Of a DNA stretch of 64,000 bases, positions 33,300 through 43,200 are shown piece by piece. Position numbers and translations under genes: made by a program. The stretch is taken from the NCBI GenBank assembly GCA_040004775.1, contig JBDUAD010000004.1, positions 1-64,000 of the forward strand, in the 5' to 3' direction. Numbering within the stretch: the stretch's first letter is position 1; the number at the start of each line of letters is the position of its first letter. The notes under the pieces were generated by a model, which saw nothing but the letters and a program-made list of their open reading frames with translations, was not told the origin of the DNA and did not search any database. The stretch comes from JALZBL01 sp040004775. Lineage in GTDB: Bacteria; Actinomycetota; Actinomycetes; Mycobacteriales; Jatrophihabitantaceae.

Positions 33300-35237
33300 G
33301 TGAGTACCCCGGCGTCGTTGTTCGCGCGGCTCGAGCCCCTACTACCGCGGGTGAGCAAGCCGATCCAGTACGTCGGTGGTGAGCTCAACTCCCGCGCCAA
33401 GGCCTGGGACTCGGTGCCGGTGCATTGGGCGCTGATGTATCCCGATGCCTACGAGGTCGGGCTGCCGAATCAGGGCGTGCAGATCCTCTACGAGGTGATC
33501 AACGAACGCCCGGACGCCCTGGCCGAGCGGACCTACGCGGTCTGGCCGGACCTCGAGGGACTGATGCGCGAGCACGGCATCGGCCAATTCACGGTGGACA
33601 GCCATCGGCCGGTGGCGGCCTTCGATCTGCTCGGTGTCTCCTTCGCCACCGAACTGGGCTACACCAACCTGCTCACCGCGCTGGACCTGGCCGGCGTTCC
33701 CTTGCACGCGAGTGACCGCAACGAATCGCATCCAGTCGTGGTGGCCGGCGGGCATGCGGCGTTCAACCCCGAGCCGGTCGCCGACTTCATCGACTGCGCC
33801 GTCCTTGGCGACGGCGAGCAGATCGTCGGGACGATCACCGGCATCGTCGCCGCGCACAAGGCGGCCGGCTCGCCGGGCGGCCGCGCGCAGCTACTGCGTC
33901 TCTTGGCAGCCACCGGCGGCGTGTACGTGCCGGCGCTGTACGCGGTGAGCTACCTGCCCGACGGACGCATCGCCGCCGTGACGCCGGTCGAGCCGGGAGT
34001 CCCCGAGCGGGTCAGCAAGCACACCGTGATGGACCTCGACGCCTGGCCCTACCCGAAGACACCGCTGGTGCCGCTGGCCGAGTCGGTGCACGAGCGGATG
34101 AGCGTGGAGATCTTCCGCGGTTGCACGCGTGGCTGCCGCTTCTGCCAGGCCGGCATGATCACCCGGCCCGTGCGCGAGCGCTCGATCGAGGGCATCGGGG
34201 AGATGGTGCGCAACGGCCTAGCTGCCACCGGCTTCGACGAGGTCGGGCTGCTGTCGCTGTCCAGCGCCGACCACTCCGAGATCGCCCCGCTGGCCAAGCA
34301 ACTGGCCGACCGCTACGAGGACTCGAAGGTGTCGCTGTCCCTGCCGTCGACCCGCGTGGACGCCTTCAACATCGACCTGGCCAACGAGTTCAGCCGCAAC
34401 GGCCGCCGCTCGGGCCTCACCTTCGCGCCCGAAGGCGGGTCGGAGCGGCTTCGCCGGGTGATCAACAAGATGGTGTCCAAGGAGGACCTCATCCGCACGG
34501 TCACCGCCGCCTATTCGCAGGGCTGGCGTCAGGTGAAGCTGTACTTCATGTGCGGCCTGCCGACGGAGACCGACGAGGACGTGCTCGAGATCGCCGAGAT
34601 GGCCCACGACGTTATCCGGGCCGGCCGCGCGGCCACGGGCTCCAAGGACATCCGCTGCACGGTGTCGATCGGCGGGTTCGTGCCCAAGCCCCACACCCCG
34701 TTCCAGTGGGCCGCCCAGACCGACCCGGCCACCGTCGACGACCGGCTGCGCAAGCTGCGGGCGGCGATCAACTCCGATCGCAGCCTCGGGCGCAACGTCG
34801 GCATGCGCTACCACGACGGTGAGCCGTCGCTCGTCGAAGGCCTGCTCTCCCGCGGCGATCGTCGGGTCGGCGCGGTGATCGAGGCGGTGTGGCGCTCCGG
34901 CGGTCGGTTCGACGGCTGGAGCGAGCACTTCTCCTTTACCCGCTGGATGGCGGCGGCCGAGGCCGTGCTCTCGCCCCGAGGGGTCGACGTCGACTGGTTC
35001 ACCACGCGGGAACGCTTCGAAGACGAGGTTCTGCCCTGGGATCACCTTGACTCGGGCCTGGACAAGACCTGGCTGTGGGACGACTGGCAGGACGCGCTCA
35101 CCGGCTTCGAGCAGGATGACTGCCGCTGGACGCCGTGCTTCGACTGCGGGGTGTGCCCGACCATGGGCACCGACATACAGGTCGGCCCGACCGGCCGCTC
35201 CCTGCTGCCGTTGGCCGCGAAGGCGCCGGTCAGTTAG
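33300..35237 (+). CDS. TIGR03960 family B12-binding-domain radical SAM protein
   Basis: This 645-residue protein has an N-terminal cobalamin-binding-like domain (about 40-220), then a radical SAM core with the 4Fe-4S motif C275-TRG-C279-RF-C282, and a C-terminal block with CRWTPCFDCGVCPTMG that may bind further metal. The role is unknown. The family is normally found beside, or fused to, the DUF2344 protein and close to rne, suggesting an RNA or ribosome modification. Here the DUF2344 gene is 3.9 kb away at 39181. Confidence 0.93.
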   Translation: MSTPASLFARLEPLLPRVSKPIQYVGGELNSRAKAWDSVPVHWALMYPDAYEVGLPNQGVQILYEVINERPDALAERTYAVWPDLEGLMREHGIGQFTVDSHRPVAAFDLLGVSFATELGYTNLLTALDLAGVPLHASDRNESHPVVVAGGHAAFNPEPVADFIDCAVLGDGEQIVGTITGIVAAHKAAGSPGGRAQLLRLLAATGGVYVPALYAVSYLPDGRIAAVTPVEPGVPERVSKHTVMDLDAWPYPKTPLVPLAESVHERMSVEIFRGCTRGCRFCQAGMITRPVRERSIEGIGEMVRNGLAATGFDEVGLLSLSSADHSEIAPLAKQLADRYEDSKVSLSLPSTRVDAFNIDLANEFSRNGRRSGLTFAPEGGSERLRRVINKMVSKEDLIRTVTAAYSQGWRQVKLYFMCGLPTETDEDVLEIAEMAHDVIRAGRAATGSKDIRCTVSIGGFVPKPHTPFQWAAQTDPATVDDRLRKLRAAINSDRSLGRNVGMRYHDGEPSLVEGLLSRGDRRVGAVIEAVWRSGGRFDGWSEHFSFTRWMAAAEAVLSPRGVDVDWFTTRERFEDEVLPWDHLDSGLDKTWLWDDWQDALTGFEQDDCRWTPCFDCGVCPTMGTDIQVGPTGRSLLPLAAKAPVS

Positions 35238-35308
35238 TCGCACCAAGCCGGAAAAGCTCGAGTCGGAGGTGGCAACGAGGCAGACGGTGCTGTCCACCGG
35301 CGCGAATC

Positions 35309-35849
35309 ATGACGTAAAAGGTGTGGTGGCGGTTCGGGCCGTCGTAGCGCAAACAGCAGGACGGCTTGCTGCCCACGGTGCGCATAGTGGCTCCCGACGT
35401 GCTCGCGCTGCAGGAGACCTGGGGCACGGACACGACGTCGCAGGCCCAGGAGTTCGCCGATCAGCTCGGCATGGTCGCCGCGTTCGTCGCCCCGCCCTAC
35501 CCGCCGTCGCCGGATCCCGTCGAGACCACGGACCGCGCCGGAATCGATGTGGGAATCGGCCTGCTGAGCCGGTGGCCGATCGTCCGCATCCAACACGTGC
35601 AGATGCCGGCCCGTCATCGCACACCCGCTCCGGTCGCGAATGATCGCCGCGCTCGACCATCCAGCGCGCCGATGCACCTGGTTATCGCCTGCCTTAAGTG
35701 GGAACCCGCCTACAACGACGACACGATCGCCCAAGCACGGTCCCTGGTCGACCTGGCCACCGACCCGGCCCACGAATGGACCCGCGCCCGTCATCGTCTG
35801 CGGCGATCTCAACGCGGCCCCGGACAATCCCGTGCTGCGTCCCCTGTGA
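35309..35849 (+). pseudogene. Endonuclease/exonuclease/phosphatase family protein, degraded
   Basis: The segment reads as an EEP-fold hydrolase in pieces. The first part, VWWRFGPS, hits an in-frame TAG at 35345-35347 where the family has tryptophan or another residue, then continues RKQQDGLLPTVRIVAPDVLALQETWGT with the catalytic Glu. It carries on to SLVDLATDPAHEWTRA, then needs a frame change near 35790 to give PVIVCGDLNAAPDNPVLRPL, the GDLN catalytic block. A stop at 35849 removes the rest of the domain. Stop, frameshift and truncation together indicate a dead gene. Confidence 0.65.
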
Positions 35850-36022
35850 GATGCACCTGGCACGGGCAGTACCGCTGCGAACGGTGCCACTTATCTCCGT
35901 TCGAGCAGTGCTCGACGTCGTTCGGGTTGGCGGTGTCTCCCCCCTTCACCGAAACCTCCGAGGGCGTTACGCTGCGGCCACCGGCTGGACTCACGGAACC
36001 GGATTCCATCTTTGGAGGACCG

Positions 36023-37762
36023 ATGCTTCGACGGTTTGCGGTACTGGCAGCTGCTGGGGCGTCGGTGATGGCCTTGGCGGTTCCGAGCGCAGGCGCACAG
36101 GCGGCCGGTGAGGCGCTGGTGACGACGGGGAGCCCGACTGGGCCGTTCTCGCAGAACAAGCAGAACGAGCCGGCGGTCGCCGTCGATGCGGCGCATCCGA
36201 ATGTGCTCGTGGCCGGCAGTAACGACGAGATCGACATGGAAGCGTGCAACGCGGGAAATGACACGACGTGTCCGTTCACGCCGGGTGTCGGGGTGTCCGG
36301 TGTGTACTTCTCGACCAACAGCGGCCACAGCTGGACCCAGCCGACCTACACGGGATTGACCGCCCGCAACTGCCTGGGAGCGGTCGGCAACACAGACCCC
36401 GGCTGCACGCCGACGGTGGGTCCGATCGGGACGCTTCCGTGGTACTACGAACACGGGTTGGTGGCCGACGGTGATCCAGGCGTGGCGTTCGGCCCCAAGC
36501 CGGGCCCGAACGGGTTCTCGTGGAGCAACGGTTCGCGCCTGTACTACTCGAACCTGACCTCGAGCGTGTCGACGCCGGTCATCAAGGGTTTCGAGGCTAT
36601 CGCGGTCTCCCGCACCGACAACGTTCAGGCGGCCGCGGCCGGCGTCAAGTCTGCGTGGCAGGCGCCGGTGGTCGTCTCCAAGCAGTCCAACACCACGTTC
36701 TCGGACAAGGAGCAGATCTGGGCCGACAACGCGGCCAGCAGCCCCTACTTCGGCAACGTCTACCTGTGCTGGGCGAGCTTCCGCGGTCAGGAGAAGGGTT
36801 ACGCGGTGCCTGCGCCGCTCATCGTCGCGGTCTCTCGCGACGGTGGCACGACCTGGACGCAGCATCAGGTGACCGCGGCGGCCAACAACAGCCAGCGCGT
36901 TCCGACGGATGGTTGCACGGTGCGCACCGACAGCCGCGGCGTGGCCTACGTCTTCGGTGTCGGAACCGTGCCGTCGGCCGGCAAACAGGCCTTCGAGCTG
37001 CTCACCAAGTCCGTCAACGGCGGGCGGAACTGGTCTCAGTCGCGGGCGGTCGCCGGCCCAGTCACCCAACCCGGAATAGTCGACCCGGTGCTGGGACGCC
37101 CCACCATCGACGGCATCGCCGGAGCCCGCAGCGATCTTGCACCCGCGCCTAGCGTCGACATCGCCAACGGCGCCCCCACCGGCGCCGATGCGACCAACCG
37201 CATCGTCATGACGTACGTCAGCGGCTCCATCGCCGCCCCGCACGCGTACTTCACCGAGTCCACCGACCGCGCTGCGACCTGGTCGGCACCGCGCGCGATC
37301 GAACGACCGGGCGACCGCGGCCTGTACGCCGCACCGGCCATCTCTCCGAACGGCACCGACGTCTACGTCGTCTACAACGCCTTCACCACCCCGTACCAGC
37401 CAACGACCGCCACGCCGAGAACGTTGATCGGGGTCGTGATGCATGCGGCAGCCACCGCCAACCCTGCGGTGCCGACCGGCGCGTTCGGCGCGATCCACGT
37501 CGGCGCACCTGGCGACCCGCGCGGATCCAGCCAGAACAACCTGACTGCTGAATTCCTCGGTGACTACGTCTATGCCGCGGCGACCCGCACCTACGGCGTG
37601 GCCGTCTGGAACGACACCCGCAACGCAGCGGTTTGCACCGCCATCAACACGTACCGGCAGAACCTTCGAAACGGACTGACCGTCACCCCGCCACCCGTGC
37701 AACAGGTCTGCCCCGCCAACTTCGGCAACTCCGACATCTACAGCTACACCACCGCACCCTGA
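36023..37762 (+). CDS. Secreted sialidase-like (BNR-type) protein
   Basis: This 579-residue protein has a Sec signal peptide (MLRRFAVLAAAGASVMALAV, probable cleavage near AQA). The mature part looks like a six-bladed propeller: NEPAVAVDAAHPNVLVAGSND, GVYFSTNSGHSW, VAVSRDGGTTWT and SVNGGRNWS are Asp-box-like (SxDxGxTW) repeats. Many actinobacterial proteins of this kind are annotated exo-alpha-sialidase without evidence of activity, and I see no catalytic Arg triad with certainty. The ATG at 36023 has GGAGG four bases upstream. It sits in the accessory stretch that splits the radical SAM/DUF2344 pair. Confidence 0.82.
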   Translation: MLRRFAVLAAAGASVMALAVPSAGAQAAGEALVTTGSPTGPFSQNKQNEPAVAVDAAHPNVLVAGSNDEIDMEACNAGNDTTCPFTPGVGVSGVYFSTNSGHSWTQPTYTGLTARNCLGAVGNTDPGCTPTVGPIGTLPWYYEHGLVADGDPGVAFGPKPGPNGFSWSNGSRLYYSNLTSSVSTPVIKGFEAIAVSRTDNVQAAAAGVKSAWQAPVVVSKQSNTTFSDKEQIWADNAASSPYFGNVYLCWASFRGQEKGYAVPAPLIVAVSRDGGTTWTQHQVTAAANNSQRVPTDGCTVRTDSRGVAYVFGVGTVPSAGKQAFELLTKSVNGGRNWSQSRAVAGPVTQPGIVDPVLGRPTIDGIAGARSDLAPAPSVDIANGAPTGADATNRIVMTYVSGSIAAPHAYFTESTDRAATWSAPRAIERPGDRGLYAAPAISPNGTDVYVVYNAFTTPYQPTTATPRTLIGVVMHAAATANPAVPTGAFGAIHVGAPGDPRGSSQNNLTAEFLGDYVYAAATRTYGVAVWNDTRNAAVCTAINTYRQNLRNGLTVTPPPVQQVCPANFGNSDIYSYTTAP

Positions 37763-37861
37763 CCGCACTCAACGAGGTTTCGGGTGGTCGGCCTGGACGT
37801 GGTCCGACTTGGTCGTCGGGTGAGGTGAATGCGTGGGTCAGTGATTCCCAGGGTCAGGCGC

Positions 37862-38335
37862 TCAGCGAGTGACGCCGGACCAGACCGCCTTGGACCCGGA
37901 GTCACCGATCCGGTAGACCTGCACGACCGAGCCGACCGACACGACGACGGCCAGCACACACAACACCGCGAAGGTCCCGGTGGAGCGGGCGGCGCGGCGC
38001 GGGGCGTACCAGCGGAACCAGACCCACTGTCCGGCCGCGACCACGAACAGGCCGAGGACCCAGGGCAGAAGCTCGCCGCCGAGCTGGGCGTGACGCTGGA
38101 TCAGCGGCGACGTCCCGCCGATGTGGTCCTTCAACCACTGGCCGGCGTGGGTGGTGATCGGCACGGACACCAGCGCGCCGAACGCAACGAGCGGCGTGAC
38201 GATACCCAGCCGGGCCCGCGCGGCCGGCCAGAAAACGCTGAGCAGCACAGCGGCCGCGGCCACCGGCACGAAGATCACCACGAAGTGCACCAGCAGGGCG
38301 TGGGCGGGTAGCCCGTTGATGTCCGTCGGTCCCAT
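37862..38335 (-). CDS. DUF2231 domain-containing membrane protein
   Basis: This 157-residue membrane protein has four helices and the family's N-terminal INGLPAHALLVHFVVIFVP (histidines in helix 1) and IGGTSPLIQRHAQLGGELLPWV (histidine in the second block). Those histidines suggest heme or metal binding, but the function is unknown. The 99 bases between it and the convergent sialidase-like gene show nothing recognisable. The ATG at 38335 is preceded by GGAGGG on the minus strand. Confidence 0.87.
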   Translation of the reverse strand: MGPTDINGLPAHALLVHFVVIFVPVAAAAVLLSVFWPAARARLGIVTPLVAFGALVSVPITTHAGQWLKDHIGGTSPLIQRHAQLGGELLPWVLGLFVVAAGQWVWFRWYAPRRAARSTGTFAVLCVLAVVVSVGSVVQVYRIGDSGSKAVWSGVTR

Positions 38336-38446
38336 CGGTCCCTCCAGACCCAGCCGTGCCGGCGGCCGGGGTCGGACCGCCTACACCGCCCGCGGGCGGA
38401 CCCCTATCCGAGGATCACGAGAGCCGGGCCTGCCCGGTTCGACGCC

Positions 38447-39106
38447 TCAGCCGTAGAGCTTGTTGGCGTACTCCGGCCCGTAGTCGGCCTCGAGGACAGC
38501 CAGTGATTCGCCGGGGCGTTCCAGCGTCCGAGCGATCTCCGGGCGAGACGGCACGCCCGGCGCATCCCAGGTGGACGGGTCCCACAGGTGCGAGCGCAGG
38601 AACGCCTTCGAGCAGTGGTGGAAGACCTCCTCGATCTCGACCACCAACGCCAGCCGCGGCCGGTGGCCCCTAAAGACCATGGCTTCGAAGAAGGGCGCCT
38701 CGCTCACCAGCCGAGCTCGGCCGTTGATGCGCAACGTGTCGCCCCGGCCCGGGAGCAGGAAGATCAGCCCTACGTGCGGATTGGCCAGCACGTTGAGGAA
38801 GCCGTCGACCCGTCGATTGCCCGGCCGGTCCGGCAGCGCGATCGTCGAGTCGTCGAGCACGTGGACAAACCCGGCTGGGTCGCCCTTGGGCGAGACGTCG
38901 CAGCGACCCTCAGCATCGGCGGTGGCGATCAGACAGAACGGCGACGCCGCCAGCCACTGCCGGTCGAACGGGTGCAGGCGACCGCGGACCTTCGCCGCGG
39001 CCACCGGCAGCACGTCGCCGACGATGGTGCGCAGTTCCTCGGACGAGGTGACCTCCGTGCACTCCGTCCACTCCGGCGCGGGCGGGACGGACGGCTCGGC
39101 GCTCAC
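38447..39106 (-). CDS. Pyridoxamine 5'-phosphate oxidase family (PPOX class) FMN-dependent enzyme
   Basis: This 219-residue split-barrel flavoprotein resembles the DR_2398-type PPOX group. Blocks are FDRQWLAASPFCLIATADAEGRCDVSPKGDPAGFV, NPHVGLIFLLPGRGDTLRINGRARLV and CSKAFLRSHLWDP. The GTG at 39106 is chosen because TACCGT lies six bases upstream on the minus strand; an in-frame GTG at 39130 is an alternative. It is divergent from the DUF2344 gene with a 74-base gap. The substrate is unknown. Confidence 0.87.
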   Translation of the reverse strand: MSAEPSVPPAPEWTECTEVTSSEELRTIVGDVLPVAAAKVRGRLHPFDRQWLAASPFCLIATADAEGRCDVSPKGDPAGFVHVLDDSTIALPDRPGNRRVDGFLNVLANPHVGLIFLLPGRGDTLRINGRARLVSEAPFFEAMVFRGHRPRLALVVEIEEVFHHCSKAFLRSHLWDPSTWDAPGVPSRPEIARTLERPGESLAVLEADYGPEYANKLYG

Positions 39107-39118
39107 GGCGCCACGGTA
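39107..39118 (-). promoter_or_regulatory. -10 box for leaderless PPOX gene
   Basis: On the minus strand TACCGT (39118-39113) stands six bases before the GTG at 39106; this helps choose that start over 39130. Confidence 0.5.
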
Positions 39119-39168
39119 ATGCTCGCTCACACCCGAATTGACGGACCTGAGACGTAACCGACGGGTGC

Positions 39169-39180
39169 CACACTGCCGAC
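39169..39180 (+). promoter_or_regulatory. Candidate -10 box for leaderless DUF2344 gene
   Basis: CACACT at 39169-39174, six bases before the ATG at 39181. The first T of the consensus is missing. It suggests the gene no longer depends on a promoter upstream of the radical SAM gene. Confidence 0.35.
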
Positions 39181-39978
39181 ATGGCCCGCCGCCAGCCTGA
39201 GGGACTACCGCCGCCACCGGTGGTGCAGCGGGTTCGGGTCCATTACGCCAAACGCGGCCGGCTGCGCTTCACGTCCCACCGCGACTTCGCCCGGTCGCTG
39301 GAACGGGCGTTACGCCGGGCCGACGTCCCGATCGCCTACTCGGCCGGGTTCAGCCCGCATCCGCGCGTCTCGTACGTCGGCGCCGCGCCGACCGGCGTGT
39401 CCAGTGAGGCCGAGTACCTCGAGCTGGCGCTGTCCCGTCGGGTCGTGCCGGCCGAGCTGGCCAGCGCACTGGACTCCGCGCTGCCCGACGGCCTGGACAT
39501 CGTCGAGATCGTGGCCGCCGGACCCGGTGGACTGGCCGAGCGGATGCAGGCCTCCGTGTGGCGAATCGAGATAGACCTGTCGCTCGGGTCCCCGGCCCCT
39601 CCCGCCGGAAGCACCGCCGGAAGCCGCGCGGCCGTCGAGGAAGGCATAGAACGGGCAGTCGCGGCGTTCCTGTCCGCGAGTTCGGTGCCGGTCGAGCGGC
39701 TGACCAAGGACGGCCGGCGCGAGATCGATGCGCGCGCCGCAGTGGTCACGCTGGCTGTGTCCACCGGGACTGAGGCTCCAGGGCATGCGATACTGGACTT
39801 GGTCGTACGGCAGGTCACCCCTACCGTTCGGCCCGACGACGTTCTCGCAGGCCTGCACTCGGTGGGCGCGATGCCGCCGGCGGCGCCCACCCGGGCGACG
39901 CGGCTGGCGCAGGGCCCACTGGAGGCGGACGGAACGGTCAGCGACCCGCTGGCTCCCGACCGCACTGCGGCGCCTTGA
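39181..39978 (+). CDS. TIGR03936 / DUF2344 family radical SAM-associated protein
   Basis: This 265-residue protein has the DUF2344 core from about residue 18: VRVHYAKRGRLRFTSHRDFARSLERALRRA and PIAYSAGFSPHPRVSY. It is the constant companion of the TIGR03960 radical SAM protein in actinobacteria, where the two are often adjacent or fused; the function is unknown. Here it has its own promoter-like box and lies directly before rne with a 297-base gap. The C-terminal ~60 residues are less conserved. Confidence 0.92.
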   Translation: MARRQPEGLPPPPVVQRVRVHYAKRGRLRFTSHRDFARSLERALRRADVPIAYSAGFSPHPRVSYVGAAPTGVSSEAEYLELALSRRVVPAELASALDSALPDGLDIVEIVAAGPGGLAERMQASVWRIEIDLSLGSPAPPAGSTAGSRAAVEEGIERAVAAFLSASSVPVERLTKDGRREIDARAAVVTLAVSTGTEAPGHAILDLVVRQVTPTVRPDDVLAGLHSVGAMPPAAPTRATRLAQGPLEADGTVSDPLAPDRTAAP

Positions 39979-40275
39979 GGAACCTCGTCGGCTCCGGCGA
40001 CACCGCACCGCCCGTCGTCGACGCACCCGCACTGACACCGATTCATCCGAGACTTCCGGCCGGCAAGGACGGCCACCGCGATCCCCGAACTGCGGCCATT
40101 TTTTGGCCGCCCAGGGACGCGGACCCCGCGAAACGCGGCCACCATCGGTGACCGTCCGAACTCGCGATCAGCAGATCGCCGATCGCGCCCGAACGGCGTC
40201 GCTCGCCCGCGACGCTCCTCCGCGCGGCCGCGGCTTACCCCGCGCCCGGAGGATCTGAAGGAGTGAACCGAGCCA
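39979..40275 (+). promoter_or_regulatory. Upstream region of rne with two inverted repeats
   Basis: This 297-base gap contains GCGGCC (40092-40097) and GGCCGC (40105-40110) around a seven-base ATTTTTT loop, and CGCGATC (40163-40169) with GATCGCG (40181-40187). The second hairpin would sit in the rne 5' leader, where E. coli rne carries an autoregulatory structure. No ORF is convincing. AAGGAG at 40258-40263 is the likely rne ribosome binding site. Confidence 0.4.
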
Positions 40276-43200
40276 ATGCTCGACAACGACACATCACCTA
40301 CCGAACCGACCACCGGCTCCCCCACCCAGCCGGCCGACGGAGGCGGGTTCAGTTCCGGCAGCGGCCCAGCCGACAACGCACGAGCCGCCGACAACGCAGG
40401 GGCTGCCGATACTGCACCAGCCGCCGGCATCACCGCGACGCCGCCGACCAAGGCCTTGCGGGCCCGCCGGCCCCGCAAGTCCGCGGCACCGGACGCGTCC
40501 GCTTCCACGGAAGTGGGCCCTCCGATCGCCCCGGGTGCCAATCCCTCCCCGGCGGATTCCTCGACGGTGCACGCCCCGGCGAAGGCCCGCGCCCCGCGCC
40601 GCCGGGCGCCCATCGTGGCCAGCGCCGACCTAGGTCCGTCCGGTCCGCCAGATCGCGAGGCACCGCCGAGTCCCGAGGCACTGGCGCCTTCCGAGGGGCC
40701 GACGCCATCCGAGGCACCGACTCGACCAGCGCGCTCGCGCCGTCGCACCGCCACCAGCAACGCCCCGGCGCCGGATGCCGCCGGAGTCAGTGCGCTGTCC
40801 GCTCCGCCCGAGGCAGCGGAGAACAGCGGAAGCGCCGAAAGCGCCGAGAGCGCGCCTGCTGCTCCACGTCGGCGCCGTAACGCCCGCCGCGCGACGCCGG
40901 ACGCCGCCGGAACAGCCGACTCGGCTCCGGCGGCGGGTACCGCGGCGGCAGCGAACGGCGACCCGGCACCGGACAGCGGCCCGTCACCGGACAGCGACCC
41001 GGCACCGGCGTCCCGTCCGGCCCGTCGCCGTGCCACCCGGCCGCCGTTGGCGCCGACCTTCGGTGCACCAACGTCCGACGAGCCCGAGGCTCCGGATCCG
41101 GTCGCTGGGCCCAGCGCGTCGGCGCCGGTGGCGACGCCGTCGGTCCTGTTCGTTGCGCCCGCCGAGGAAGCGGCAGCCGCCGCACCCGCCGCCCGCCGTC
41201 GGCGGCGCGCGACGTCGGACGGTGTTGCCGCGTCCGTGGCCCACGCTGGGTCCGACGCGGCTCCCGCCCCCGACGCGGACGACGAGGCTGACGCTCCAGT
41301 CCCTGCCGATGCGCCGGATGCCGAGCTCGAGGCCACCGCTCAACTGACCGACGACGACTCCGCGGAGGATGTCGACGGTGACGGATCACGCCGTCGCCGG
41401 CGGCGGGGTCGCCGTGGCCGCGGCGCGCGCAGCGGCGCGGACGACGACGGCGCCACCGCCGGCCCGTCCGACGAATCCGACGGCGCCGACGCGCCGGCCG
41501 GCGACACGCCGGCCGAGTCCGGGGACACCGAACCCGACGCGGCCGAGGGCTCGTCGAGCAGCCACCGGCGCCGCCGACGCCGTCGTTCCGGTGATGACGC
41601 CGACGCACCGGCCGACGAGGCCACGGCTCCATCGGCCCGCCGCACCCGCGAGCGCGCCCCCGGTCGTGGCACCAAGAACGACGAGTCCGCACGATCGGGT
41701 GATGACGAGGTGCGCGGCATCCGCGGCTCCTCGCGCCTGGAGGCCAAGCGCCAGCGCCGCCGTGACGGGCGCGACACCGGTCGCCGCCGGGCACCGATCC
41801 TCAGCGACGCCGAGTTCCTCGCCCGGCGCGAATCGGTCGACCGGGTCATGGCCGTGCGTCAGCGCGGCGACCGTACCCAGATCGCCATCCTCGAGGACGG
41901 GATCCTGGTCGAGCACTACGTCACCCGGGCCAGCGCCACCTCCTACGTCGGCAACGTCTACCTCGGCCGCGTGCAGAACGTGCTGCCGAGCATGGAGGCC
42001 GCCTTCGTCGACATCGGCAAGGGCCGCAACGGCGTGCTCTACGCCGGTGAGGTCAACTGGGACGCCGCCGGGCTCGAGGGACGCGCTCGCGCCATCGAGG
42101 CCGCGATGAGGTCCGGCGACGCACTGCTGGTGCAGGTCACCAAGGACCCCATCGGCCACAAGGGTGCGCGCCTGACCAGCCAGATCTCGCTGCCCGGCCG
42201 CTTCCTGGTCTACGTCCCCGGCGGGGGCATGACCGGCATCAGCCGCAAGTTGCCCGACACCGAACGCACCCGACTCAAGGCCATCCTCAAGAAGATCGTT
42301 CCGGACGAGGCCGGCGTCATCGTGCGCACCGCGGCCGAGGGGGCGTCCGAGGAGGACCTGACCAGCGACGTCGAGCGCCTCAAGGCCGAATGGGACTCGA
42401 TTCAAGCCCGGGCGGCCAGGCCCGGGGACGCGCCCGCCCTGGTACACGGCGAGCCGGACCTGGCCACCCGCGTGGTGCGTGACGTGTTCAACGAGGACTT
42501 CGCCTCGATGATCGTCGACGGGGACGAGGCCTGGACGCAGGTGTCGGAGTACGTACAGTCCGTGGCGCCCGACCTTGCCGCCCGCGTACATCGACACACC
42601 GGCACGGCCGACGTTTTCACCGAGCTGCGGGTCGATGAGCAACTGGCCAAGGCGCTGGACCGCAAGGTTTGGCTGCCGAGCGGCGGCTCGTTGGTCATCG
42701 ACCGGACCGAGGCGATGGTCGTGATCGACGTCAACACCGGCAAGTTCACCGGTTCCGGCGGCAACCTCGAGCAGACGGTTACGCGCAACAACCTGGAGGC
42801 GGCCGAGGAGATTGTGCGCCAACTGCGGTTGCGCGACGTCGGCGGCATCATCGTCATCGACTTCATCGACATGGTGCTCGAGAGCAACCGTGACCTGGTG
42901 CTGCGCCGGCTGACCGAATGCCTGGGTCGCGACCGCACGAAGCACCAGGTGGCCGAGGTGACGTCCCTGGGCCTGGTGCAGATGACCCGCAAGCGGGTCG
43001 GCGAGGGTCTACTGGAGGCGTTCAGCGAGCCCTGCGAGCATTGCCACGGACGGGGAGTACTCGTGCACAGCGAGCCGATCGAGCGGCGCACGGGGGAGTC
43101 CGGTCAGCTGAGCGAGGATCCGGGCCCGCCCGCGGCCAAGCGCACGCGCCGGACGAAGGCCCAGCGGGTCGAGGACCAACGCGAGGCCGAGGAGGCCGCG

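Noticed and set aside
35891..37768. 625-codon minus-strand ORF opposite the sialidase-like gene
   Set aside because: Arg/Val/Gly-rich composition without motifs. The plus-strand gene has a signal peptide, ribosome binding site and propeller repeats.
37763..37861. Possible mobile-element scar after the sialidase-like gene
   Set aside because: No inverted repeats, target duplication or transposase fragment could be shown in these 99 bases.
40092..40110. GCGGCC-ATTTTTT-GGCCGC as a terminator for DUF2344
   Set aside because: The T run is in the loop and not after the stem, and the stem is only six base pairs. It is noted as a structure only.
39336..41336. 666-codon minus-strand ORF over DUF2344 and the 5' half of rne
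   Set aside because: It is a mirror of the repetitive Ala/Pro/Arg coding of rne, with Ala/Gly/Ser low complexity and no domain. rne and DUF2344 have clear homology on the other strand.
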